Source: Luscinia megarhynchos
Taxonomy: Eukaryota > Chordata > Aves > Passeriformes > Turdidae
Length of the DNA: 64,000 nt
Reading direction: 5' to 3'
Assembly (NCBI GenBank): GCA_034336665.1
Contig: CM067566.1
Location: forward strand, 29,790,330-29,854,329
Each line of letters begins with the position of its first letter. Position 1 is the first letter of the stretch. Position numbers and translations under genes: made by a program. This document shows, piece after piece, positions 50,270 to 61,500 of the stretch. The notes beneath the pieces were generated by a model, which worked only from the letters and a program-made list of their open reading frames with translations, made no database searches and was not told the origin of the DNA.

Positions 50270-50774
50270 TATAACAGGAGCACATGAACCAGTGGAGACC
50301 TTACAAAGAGCAGTGCAAGGGCAGAGTGACCTGACCTGAGCTGCCTTTGGTCCCCTCCTGTCCCAAGTGGTCACCTGAACAGATGGAGCCCTAAGTCATG
50401 GGCTAAATGAACTCTGCTCTCATTGTGTAGACACTGGTGGACATTTTACAGACATTTTTCAGGGATGGCCCACAGGAGGGAATTTTCTTCACACCCAGGG
50501 CACTGTTTGAGGACATTGGCATAATAAAATACACTATTTCACCTTACAGGATCTGCTTCTTACTGGCCTCTTCCCTCATCTTGTTCCACACCCAGCTTGT
50601 GGGCTCCAGTGGTGGGTGTGCACTCCTGTGCACTGGGCTCTTACTGCCTTTGCAAATGGCTCATTGCTTTGTGTGTGAGCCACTAACATTCCAGTCTCAG
50701 GTGGTTAGTGAGGAGCTGCTGGGTAATGTTGGATCTGAGCATGATACAGATGGTATGGAACAAGGGGCAGAGAA
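50270..50774 (+). mobile_element. ERVL internal 3' region (provirus remnant)
   Basis: About 500 bases preceding the LTR at 50775. From memory they match the 3' part of an avian ERVL internal region, ending in a purine-rich run (GGAACAAGGGGCAGAGAA, 50757-50774) that fits the polypurine tract used to prime plus-strand synthesis beside the 3' LTR. The left edge is approximate. The 121-codon frame at 50437-50802 runs from this region into the LTR and has no recognised domain, so I treat it as a remnant and not a gene. Confidence 0.6.
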
Positions 50775-51311
50775 CATACTTGTTTTGGGTGTGATAAATT
50801 AATTTTCTTCAGAGTAGCTGTGTGGTGTGATGTTTGGATTTCTGCTGAAAACAGGGAAGTTCTCATTATAGTTGAGCAGTGCTTTTCTGCTTCTCACTCC
50901 ACTCACCTGCAAGAAGGCTGTGGGGGAAGAACTGGGAGAGGACACAGCCAGGACAGGTGACTCCAACTGACACAAGGGATATTCCAGATCATGTGGCATC
51001 ATGTTCATATAAACCTGGGAGAAGGAGAAGACAAAGAGGAAAGCAGAGGATGTTCTGAGCAATGGTGCTTGCTTCTCAAGTCTGTTACCCATGACAAAGC
51101 TCTGCTTTCCTGGGAATGGCTGAACATCTGCCTGCCCATCAGGAAGCTGTAAATTAATTCACTGTTTTGCTTTCCTTCCACATCTTTTGCTTTACACATT
51201 AAACTGCCTTTATCTCAACCCACAAGCTTTCTCTCTTACTCTTCTGATTCTCTCCCCATTCCATTGGGGTGAGTTACCCAGCAGTTGCATGGTGCTGAGT
51301 TGCCATCTGGA
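50775..51311 (+). mobile_element. ERVL-type 3' LTR, same family as the one at 12.4 kb
   Basis: The same ordered features as the LTR at 12356-12938: AGTTAATTTTCTTC-like start (AATTAATTTTCTTCAGAGTA), GCTGAAAACAG, ACACAGCCAGGACAG, AGGGATATTCCAGATCATG, TATAAA at 51008-51013, TGGCTGAACATCTGCCTGCC, ATTAAA poly(A) signal at 51198-51203, then CTCTCCCCATTCCATTGGGG. The TATAAA-to-poly(A) distance is 190 bp here and about 181 bp in the other copy. The right end has decayed after TTGCCATCTGG, so the terminus is approximate and the element is probably truncated there. Confidence 0.75.
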
Positions 51312-52157
51312 ATCTTTGGGTTCTTCAAATGAGATAAATGAATGTGATCACAGAAACTGTTTTAACAGAGCGCTTATGTGGAGAAGAATACACCCTATGG
51401 ATCACATAAATTTGAAGTTTATTTGGTTAGACAAAGAGTATAATATGAGGCTAACCAGGGTAGCCTGTTCTAAATGCCTTTTTTTCCAACTGAATTTTCT
51501 TAGCCAGTAAAATTATTTTTAACAGTGTCTCAACCAATTTAGGATAATAATTGCATTTCTTTTTTTTTAAATTTGCATAAATATTGGGCAACTTTATGAT
51601 CCAAGAAAATTTTTAACTTTTAAAGGACCAAAGACAGAGTAGTATGTATGAATGGGCTTTTGTTATTTTGGGTGTTTCTGTTGATACAAAGACATTGAAC
51701 TTGCAATTTGTTGTTCCTATTCAGCTTACATTAGAAAACAAGTGCTTTAAGTGCTATTGCCAAGATCTGGAATGTGGGAATTTTTATCATTACTTCATAT
51801 ATATGAGAATATTAAGAAAATCAACTTTTAACAGTATTTTCCCTTTTTCCTGTCATGAAAACCTCTAAAATTCCAACCCAGTAAACCTATTTTATTTTTT
51901 TTCCTGAAGATTAAAAACACTTGTCTTAGTTCCATCTTTATAACTCTAAGATGACAAAATGAAAGAATGACTGCTTTATTTTGGGCTAACTTCCCTCAGA
52001 CTTCAGTAAGAATTCTGTTTTTATATCTAGCATAGACTGTTGTACTCTTGTTCTACACAAAGTGTGATGAACATGTATTTGAAGTAAAATACACATATCC
52101 TTTGTTTCTGTGGGCTAAAGCATCTTTAACATGAACTTAGATGTCTCTTTTCTGCAG
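51312..52157. other. AT-rich non-coding sequence
   Basis: Nothing recognised. It ends in the acceptor-like TGTCTCTTTTCTGCAG (AG at 52156-52157). Confidence 0.5.
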
Positions 52158-52232
52158 GCTGAAGGCAATGAATTACTGAAACTGAGAATGCAGAGAGAAT
52201 TAGATCTCACAAAACTATAACAATTACTTTAG
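52158..52232 (+). other. candidate exon (unidentified)
   Basis: A strong acceptor (TCTCTTTTCTGCAG) is followed in phase 0 by 20 sense codons and TAA at 52218-52220. The peptide (starting AEGNELLKLRMQ) is Leu/Lys/Glu/Arg-rich and would form an amphipathic, coiled-coil-like helix. A GT donor (TTTAG then GTAATG, GT at 52233-52234) follows 12 bases later. It may therefore be a last coding exon, an internal exon of a non-coding transcript, or chance. No family is recognised. Confidence 0.2.
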
Positions 52233-55200
52233 GTAATGCCTCAGAAGTGACTGTGGTATATGTTGATGGCCTTAGGCCAGCTTTAAATTGTTCCTTGTAC
52301 AGGCTAATTCACACTGAATAAGGGAAAATTTTTGAGCTGATATTATTAGAAACTTAATTTTCAGTCTTGAAGGATATCAGGAACTATATAGTCCATGCAT
52401 GAAATCTTTGAACTATTCAATTTTGTTAGAAAAATGCCATTTATTTTAGATTAACTGGAATTTTCTTTGCATACTAAACTTGAATATATTTATGTAATAT
52501 GTAATTGTACTTTGTGGCACTGTAGTGGAAGTAATCTAGTTATATTAGCTGGGGTATTACAATAACACAGTTATACTACTTTTGGCACTTGTGCCTGCCT
52601 AGATATCTCTACAAAGCATTGTACTGGGTATGATGGCAGTCTACTGCAAAGGAGATATGACAGCTGCACGAAGAATGCTTTACTCTCATTCTAATTCTGA
52701 CTTTTAGGGCTTATAGTATGGTGGATTGGGAGAGAAAGGAGAAAGCACACTCATGAAAATAGTTTAGTAGATATTTGTATCGCAGTTTTGGAGTGTCCCA
52801 ATTAAACTGAACTATGGATTTAAAAATAGAGATTAAAAATATTGCACATTTCCTGGAAATAAATTTTTAAAAGCAACTGGATATAAGTACTTGGGATTTC
52901 TAAAATGATCTTTCACAACTAAGTTACTTCAATCAAGTGTAAAATCATGTTTAAACCCCCTGGAATGATTTGGTTAAATGAATGAACTCTCATTCATTGA
53001 ACAAGATTTTTTAAAAATCTAGAGTAAAAGATACATTTCAAGAAACTCGAAGTGTAATGGAAGTGTAAAGAGAAAAAACTCTCATGAAATTCTGGTGATA
53101 TAGTAATTGAATTTCAGTCTGCCACCCAGAAAATAATCTGGACATGACAACTTTTCAGGGAACCTAGATGCATTTTTATTTTTTTTTCTCTTACTGGCTA
53201 CAAAGTGAAAATAGTTCAGATCTAAGTTACATGGTAAGATCAGTCAGCCTAGTGTGGTCACCCCCCTGTGAAACCACAGTGCATGTGACATCAAGCAAAA
53301 CTGCTAGAGATCTAATCATAGCAAGCAGTGTCATACACCATCACCAGCCTTTGAAATAACAGGGAGACAGACTACAGCCTGCTGGTGAGGTCTGGGCTTT
53401 ATGTATGATATTATGCATGACATGTTAACAACTGATACCATAATTGCCTGGAGATTACCTCCCTAACCTGCAGCTCATCAGTGTGGAGCTCACCAAACTC
53501 ATTATTCCAGTCCCCACTTGCCAACAAGCAGGCAAATCTAAATTTTATTTTATGCATTATTATGATTAGACTTCATTGCCATGTAGTTTTTTACTATTTA
53601 TTTCTGGATCTCACTGTTGTTTGCCAAATACATGGCCCATAAATCAGATGTGAAATCCCAAAAAAAGAAGAAAAATTCATGTCCAATATTTTACATTCTA
53701 TCAGACAGATATCACTTCAGTGCTGCACACACTTACCAATACTATTTTATTGCATTTTTTTGAATACTAGTACCAATGTTTACAAGCATTTTTTTATTAC
53801 ACTGAGACCTAGGATTGGGCTTCCCCCACTTCAGTGTGTATTTGTATTCACTTATTATTTTCAGTTTTAATTACTACTGAATTATTGGCTGAACATGGGT
53901 GTTCAATATGAACCCAATCTGTTATTCACAAGCAGATGAACTTTCTACTAGGTAGATAATAGTTTCTATGATTTCCACAAAAATGTTAGTGTGGAATACA
54001 GTAGATTATTTCCACAGCAGGAAACTTTTATACAGGTAATGGCATTCCTAACATTATCAAGAATTAGCATAGTACTTTATCCTCTTTTTTACTGACTGTG
54101 GTTTTGTTGCAAGCAGGGTCCTGTTAGTAAAGTAATTGAATAATTATCAAATTTCACAGTAAAAGAGTCTTTCAGAGTCAGGACTGAAATACTGAATGTT
54201 GAAGCAACATTCAAAACTAAATTGTCACTGTTGCATTACATTTAATCACGCCTGAAATATGTGTTGGAAATTCTTACACAGCATGATTACAAAGGATTCA
54301 ATCCCTAAGAAAGGCCAACAAAACCAAAAGAAAGATGATGGCTTAAATGTGATGCATTCATATTGTTTACTTCAAATGATTTATGTATAACATAAAGATT
54401 AATAAGAATTCATAAGGTGCATGAAAGGAAAGTTTTAAACAACATAAAAGATATATAGGGTATTTTCTTGAGTAAATAGTTCTACTAAAAATGCATAAAA
54501 TGTGGAAAGAGTTCAGTCAATTCTAATATATAAGCTTTGAAGTATTTTTTGACTAAGGGACCATGAAAAAGAGTAGATTTTGGATTTTTTTTTTTATGTT
54601 AGAGGTCTGTGTTATCTTGCTGTGATAAAGTAAAGCTTTTAATTCCACTTGTTCCAAACTTATAAAAAGAAGATGTATTGTAAGCTGTTACAACAGCAGT
54701 CTAATTCTGCAGCCTTTGCCTCTGCAAATACATAGACTGACAGATACCTTCCACTTGAGAAGGCATATTATTGACTAGCCAAAAATTGATATATTTTATA
54801 TGATTCTAGTGATGTTTGATATTTTTTAACTGAAAGACTCCACTTTCCTATGAACGAGCTTGGAGCTGAAAGCTCGAGAAAACAGGATGTGAGCCTGTCC
54901 TGTGAGGGGCATGATTAAAGATGCTACATCTTACAACCTACCCAAACGATACTGCATAGAATTTTTTCCTGTATTAAACATAACTGGACATGCTCAAAGG
55001 CAACAGAACTAAACTTATGTATAAGGGACATAAAAATAGATATAGCACTGAAGTCACTATAATGAAAATAATCAGAGACTGAAATGAGGAATAGAATCTG
55101 CTTGTTGCAATGTCTGAGTTTGAAGGATGTTATGAAAATGGAAGGAATTTTTCAATTTTATTCAACATTGCTGGAGTGTTAAGAGAAACTACAGTAGTCC

Positions 55201-58200
55201 TCTTGTGGTCAACACAATAAATAATATTCTTTGGAGTTGAAGGGGAATTGAAGAAACTATCTTCTTTATAGTGACATTTTCAATGTGCTAGCAAACAAAA
55301 AATGTCTGTCTTGAAAAAATGTTCTTATAAATTCAAAGCTATGCCCCTTGGAAATAGTTATGCTTTGCAGAGAGCAGTCTGTTCAATTTACTCTACAGGT
55401 AAGTTTGACTGAATATGGTTTAAACGTTGACGGTTCTTTTTCTGGCAAAACTATGAATGACTGATTGCTTTTTTAGTTTGCCATCTGAATAGGAAAAATA
55501 AAATGGGCAAACTGTTTTTGAGGGAACAAGGAATATTTTCCTTCAAGATGCAAAGACAAACTAAAGAATAGGGCTTACTGCCTGAGTGGAATTATCAGTG
55601 TCTCCTAATCCCTTCTGGAAGCATTCAGGTTTACCTATGGAAAAACTGCAGAGCATGCACCTAACAGTCAGGTAGGTATTCCAGTAGGCAACATTGCATT
55701 TGTAATTTAAAAGACTATACAGGCAAGTGGGCAGACATTAAAATTCTTACACACCTTATTTGCCTCATTTACCTTTTATGTGCATGCAAAAGACCTTTAT
55801 TAAAAACTATGTACTCTTTTCACCTAATGGATATCATTCAGATAAGAGAACTCAGACTGAGCCTGTAAAAAGCACATCCATTCTCTCACTCACTGCAATA
55901 ATCCCATTGTATATTTGTAGTATACATTCTGCCTTCCTTCTGAGGAGCATTTAACATTTAGAAATTATTATTTAATATTAGCTGACTCCATTAACATGAT
56001 CCTTGCATCCACATTTCTTTACATATTGAGAGTTCTCTTAGCATTAATTTTCACTTCAGTTACCTATCTCTAGGTGACACCACTCAGAAGCATATGAAAT
56101 ATTCTACTCTACTTGGCCTACCTGAAACCATTGGGTAGCAACAGTGGGATATTCAAGTCAATACTGTAAAACTTGGAGTTGTTTAGACCTATCTTAGGCA
56201 GTGTGCTGCACATATAAACTGCATTTAACTTGAATGAGGAACCCATACCATGATGCTAAATGCTTTCCTTAAGTGTGGTTTGATTATATTCAACCTTAAC
56301 ATTTGTGAGAGAGATCTTACTAGGCAACTAATAGCCCTGACTTTGGTAGATTTTTATGAATTAAAATTCATCTACTGGAATAATTGGATGTTTTAGCAAT
56401 TCTTTAGGAGAAAGCAAGTAGCAGTCTGTGACTTAGTTTGACAGTATTTTTATAAATCCGATCTTCTTCCTCTATTTATTTTCACTTTTTTCTGCCCCAA
56501 CTTTATATTCAGCTATGCTTCCATTACCCAGTGAATATATTTTATTATAATTCTGTACTGGAATTTTGGAGCCTGGCAATGCAAATTTATACTAGTATAG
56601 GTACTGTGGAATAAATTCAGGCTTTGTTACTTATGGTGATGGAGAATCTCAATTCCTCGTATAACCTGGAAAAAAGACATGAGGCTTTAAAAGTAATTAA
56701 ATAATTCTTGTTAGCTGTAATACATTTCCCAAGTCAATAGAGTTGGAGAGATGGAGTCTGAGAGAAATTTTTTTTTAATAAATACTTGTACATCTTTAGA
56801 AATACTGTTCAAGAAAACCATACAACTTTATTTCAATATCTATGACTGAGATATGGCGCCTTATACTTTTGTTCTGATGATCCTTGAATACTTTCCAAAA
56901 CAAAAAACTTATATGTAAAATATTGACACTGTTAGGCTGCATTTAATACTTGGACAGTATTCACTGTCCATATAGATAGTGAACCTAAAGGGTTTACCTG
57001 GACCAGTGAAGGTCCACACTGGTTTAGAAACAATTATGCATAGAAATGAAAGTGAAAATTATAGAGAAAAGAAATTAAAACAAATCAAAAAAGCCCAAAC
57101 AAATCCAATCTGCCCAGTCAAGTGCAGATCAATCTAATTCAGACAGAGCAAAGACAGAAATGAGCCATATCAGTTGCACAGTGTATAAACAGGGATCAAG
57201 AAGCCTCTAGTGAAAGGCTTTCCTCCCCAAAGAGTGTTCAGATGTTGACAAATTACACAATACTTGCAGAATTGGGGCAATTTTGTCTGTTTCAAATGAA
57301 TTGCAATGTGAATCATAATATGTAAGTGTGAAGTGAACGAGACGCCTTTAAAGAATGTAAGGACAAATGTAAATAATTGTCATGTCTATTCATGGGGATA
57401 TAAATCAAGATCTTCTGCCAAAATGGCAATAAGGTATCTTTCATTCCATAGGAAAAGTTGTGTTCATTTCCATTTATTTCAAACTGAAAAACAGTGTATG
57501 CACTGACACTTTAATGTGCATTCTGTCTCTTGCTGTTCCTCTTGGTTAATCAAAGCTAATTTATAGCTATGTCTTTTTCACAACTCTGAGCAAAGTATGG
57601 AGTTATCAATAAAGAATGAAAATACCATTTTTCCATATAGATGATATGAGCTAAAATCTCATACACCATGGGGTTTATTTACTGATTGGTGGCACTGAGT
57701 ATGCGACAGTCCACGGTCACTTATAAAACTTACAGTAACAAAGAATCACTCCTTCAAAAAAAAGCAAATTTCAGAGTTCAGAAAAAGAAATTTATATGGA
57801 GATACAGTTTTAACAAAATAAAATGGCAACTCATATTTGATTGAATTATGGAATCTCATAATTCAGACCATCAATACCTTTGATTATGCAAGTCATTGTT
57901 GAAATACATGTTTGTCTCTTGTCTGGAGGTAACATAATTTCAGAGTTTGCAGTACAGAGTGTGTATGCATGTATATGAATATATAAATATGTTCATATTT
58001 ATATACACTCATACAATAGAGAAAAAACCCAATCAGTTTCTAGAAATAATCACATGAATATCCTTTTCAGCCACATTTAACACACAGTTCAAACTCTGTT
58101 CAGCTTTTTTGGGAACACCCTTTTTGCTATTCTTGGCCTGTTTTTGCACATATAATTTTCCCATAAAATGCTAAGAAGATCATAATATTCACCTTCCTTC

Positions 58201-58244
58201 CCCACAAATGAGTGAAATCATTGTGAAGCAAGCAAATAAACAAA
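52233..58244. other. AT-rich non-coding sequence
   Basis: About 6 kb without a recognised gene or mobile element. It includes a 12-bp palindrome (57980-58005) and a small hairpin with 7-bp arms (CGAGCTT at 54855-54861, AAGCTCG at 54870-54876). Confidence 0.5.
57980..58005 (+). repeat. perfect 12-bp palindrome, 2-nt spacer
   Basis: TATATAAATATG (57980-57991), TT, CATATTTATATA (57994-58005). The arms are exact complements, so this AT-rich site could extrude a cruciform. Confidence 0.85.
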
Positions 58245-58510
58245 TTTTGCCAGCCTGGTTTGTCGGTGCCTGCAATCACCTTGCAACCTGTGCCCTGTCA
58301 TGAGCAGCCTGGTGTGCAGCACTTTGGGGCAAGTGCTGAGGACAGTCTGTGTGAGCTCAGGGGTGCTTCCTTTCAGTCTTGTGCACTCTTGGGTTCAAGG
58401 AGCAGCACAGGTACTCACAAAGCACCTGCCCTTATTTCCAACTAGAGGTTTGAGAAACTTGGGAACCTGTGCTCCCAAGAGAGGTGGGAGGGTGTTTGTA
58501 GCTGTGAATG
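58245..58510. other. GC-raised block of unknown origin
   Basis: Less AT-rich than its surroundings, with two overlapping plus-strand frames (58260-58445, 58300-58560) that have no recognised domain. Probably an old repeat fragment; no ends identified. Confidence 0.3.
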
Positions 58511-61500
58511 AACTTTTCTATGGGTGTTTATTAACATTTTGCAAGTGTGCAAGATTGTAATTTATATATGTTTTATTGCTCATATTGATCCCTGACTGTA
58601 TAGTTCACTGATTATGAGTTAATTCGTGTCATTTCTGAATCCATAACCCTGACTTAAAATATGTGAAGTGAGCAGTTGTTCCTTGAGGCTCTATTCTTGT
58701 TCAAATATTTTGGACACTAAATATGTAAGTGAGCCCAAAACTGTAGTGTGTAAGAGTGAGTTGTCACTAGTTATTTTACACATGAAGAATTATGATTTTG
58801 CAGTAAGTAATGACTGTATACTCTATCCTAGAGCATCCCTGTCTAGAAAGAGTGTACACCAGCCAAGTATTATACATTTATATGTATAATACCCAAAAGG
58901 AAAACCATTCCCTAAAATATCAGTCTATTTCTTCCTATTGTCAGTGGGATAAATCCCTTTCTCTCTCTCACTCTCTCTCTCCCCAAATATTATCCAGAAC
59001 ATTATTATCTAATCTGCATACTTGCCTGAAAAAACAGCTACTAAATCTTGCAATTGTTTCTATATCTACAATAATAAATTTTAGGATTGCCTTGGGCAGC
59101 AATCCAGATGGGGTTGCACAATGTTATTAATCTCAGTCCAATTCATTGTCGAAGATCAAGCTTAAAAAAGTGGCTCTAGCCCTGCTTCTTGAGCATTGAT
59201 CCTCTGTGGCAAAACCTGTGAATTTTCTTTGGTGAGATGGTTTTTCATTAGTCAACACACAGAGTCTGGCTTTTGATGAAGTGTAGGTAGATAACTTTAG
59301 GTGCTCTTTATCACTCATTGGAGACATCTCTTCTCCACTGAGTAGGATAAATGATGCTTGACATCTAATATCAGGGATGTATCAAGAGGCAGCCAGACCA
59401 AATCATACCTGAGGTGAGAAGGCACACACAGGGCAGCAAGGAGCACCATCATTTTATTGATCTTCAGGAACATTATTTCTTTTCAAAAGCCTAATTTAGG
59501 GTGAAAGTCTCATATAATTTTTACTAGGAATTGTTTCACTAGACTTTTTTCTAATACCTTGGATATTGTTCTGTCATGTGATGTTAAATATTAATCTTTT
59601 ATTTTCTCAGAAGGGTAGTATACAAAAAAGATAAATTATTGTTAGCATTTATGCTTTTTTATTTAATAAAAAAATTCAGACAGGTAGAAGATAAGATATA
59701 ATTAATATTGTCTTTATAGATAGTTAAAAGTATGGAATTGATAAATTCCATATAAGGGATGTTTATATGATATTAAGAATTGCCTCCATATTGGAAAATG
59801 ATGAAAAGTTCCAACTGGATTAGGAGTTAATAGCAAGTGACCTGATTGGGAGAGAGTGTGAGATTAGTTTTCCAGAGGCTGGAAAGAGCTGTATTTTGAG
59901 TGAAAGTCCCTGAATTCTTCCTTTCTTGCTGGGAAAAGCAGCATGAGAGAGTTCATTAAATGCTGCAGAATTACTTCAACTTTTTGTGGGTGGCAGACCA
60001 AGTTGCAGTGAGCTAAGCAGTGGGGATTTTCCTGACTACCAGCCACTCTCCTATATGGAGAGTTGTGAGGTTAGAACTGCTGTGAACAGAGGTCTTGCCC
60101 AGGTGACAAAAATATCTTCTCTATTTTGCATACAAACCCCATTTTCTTTTGCTCTTCATGACTTACATGAAGAAAAATTAAGCATTTTCTACTTGAGTCA
60201 TTTGTCAGGAATGATAATACTACTTTTCATAAAGCTTTTCTGTTTTGAAACTATAAACTTCTTAATAAATAAAGCTGAGTTGAGTTCAACAAGTGGTTTA
60301 AAGTAGAAAGAGGCAGTGACTTTTAGCTTGTAGCTTTTTCTCTAGAGTCTAGTAACCCATGTGAAGGAAATCTGGGTTAAGTGCTGTAGAATTTCCTCTG
60401 GGAGAAACTTTACAATACTACAATTTCTTCTTTAGCTCTGCAACACTGCATAGTCTTTGGAAGTCTCAGAAGTAAGCTTAACAAACAATGAATTCAGCTG
60501 AATACTAAAGATGAGAGTTTTGCTTATTGAGCATGGGCTTACAGAAGACTGTAAATTTAATCTTTAGCAGTCTGGGTTAATGCACACGATATCTTAGATC
60601 CACAAGAATGTGTAATTTATATTTGTCATTTTCTAATACCAGAGTAGATAATTGTATTAAATTCGTGTTTTCTGTATTTCTCATCAGGTCTTCTGATCAT
60701 TTCTGTGACTCTGACAGTAAAAAACTATAATTTATATCTCCTTGGGTAAGTTCCTACTGCAGCCTAGATTAAATGTCAGTCAGTATGGCAAAACAATACC
60801 CCCATCTATACAACATCGATATCAACAAATCAAAATAATATTTTATTACAAGAACAGCATTTCATTTTATACAGTACCTTTATGGAACAAAGTGGCCTCG
60901 TTTTCTTATACAGATATTGATCAGTTTTTCTTTAGGCTGCAGCTTTTCCTTTTGAAATAAAACTTATGATACTATTTAAAAGAGTTCCCATTTTTCTTTT
61001 AATCTGTTTCTTTGAATTAATCTTTAAAAGATGGTTTCATAATATGAAAAATGTAATGGAAAAATTACACATCCTTATGCAATATCTTTACATATGGGAA
61101 AAGAGAACATTGATTTATACAGCTTTAATTCTTATAAGAAGTGATTTATCTTCTCAGTGACAGCAAAGTGTTCTTTCATTAGGTAACCATGAAAGAAACT
61201 TACCCATAACAGCAGAACTGAACATGGTCTTGCAAAAATTTTTCACATGGTAGCTTATGGAAGGCAGTTGAATAGAAAGCAGGAAACTGAAGTTCCACAG
61301 GAACTTACAGATGTGCTGGTCTGCATCAGATAATTAGGACAGAAAAACCCTATACTTGCAAATAGGAAAATAATTTGATCTCGTTACAACTTCAAAGATT
61401 TTCCATATTCCAGCCAAAGGATATATTTTTGTCTATTAGACGAAGGATAGTACTCCTTGACATTTATGAAACAACTTTAATTATCCACAGGTAAATCTGT

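Noticed and set aside
50437..50802. 121-codon plus-strand open frame
   Set aside because: It lies across the ERVL internal remnant and the start of its LTR. No recognisable retroviral domain, so not a gene.
12356..51311. The two ERVL LTRs as the ends of one provirus
   Set aside because: They are about 38 kb apart, far beyond an ERV. The first has its own target duplication and the second has its own internal 3' sequence, so they are separate insertions.
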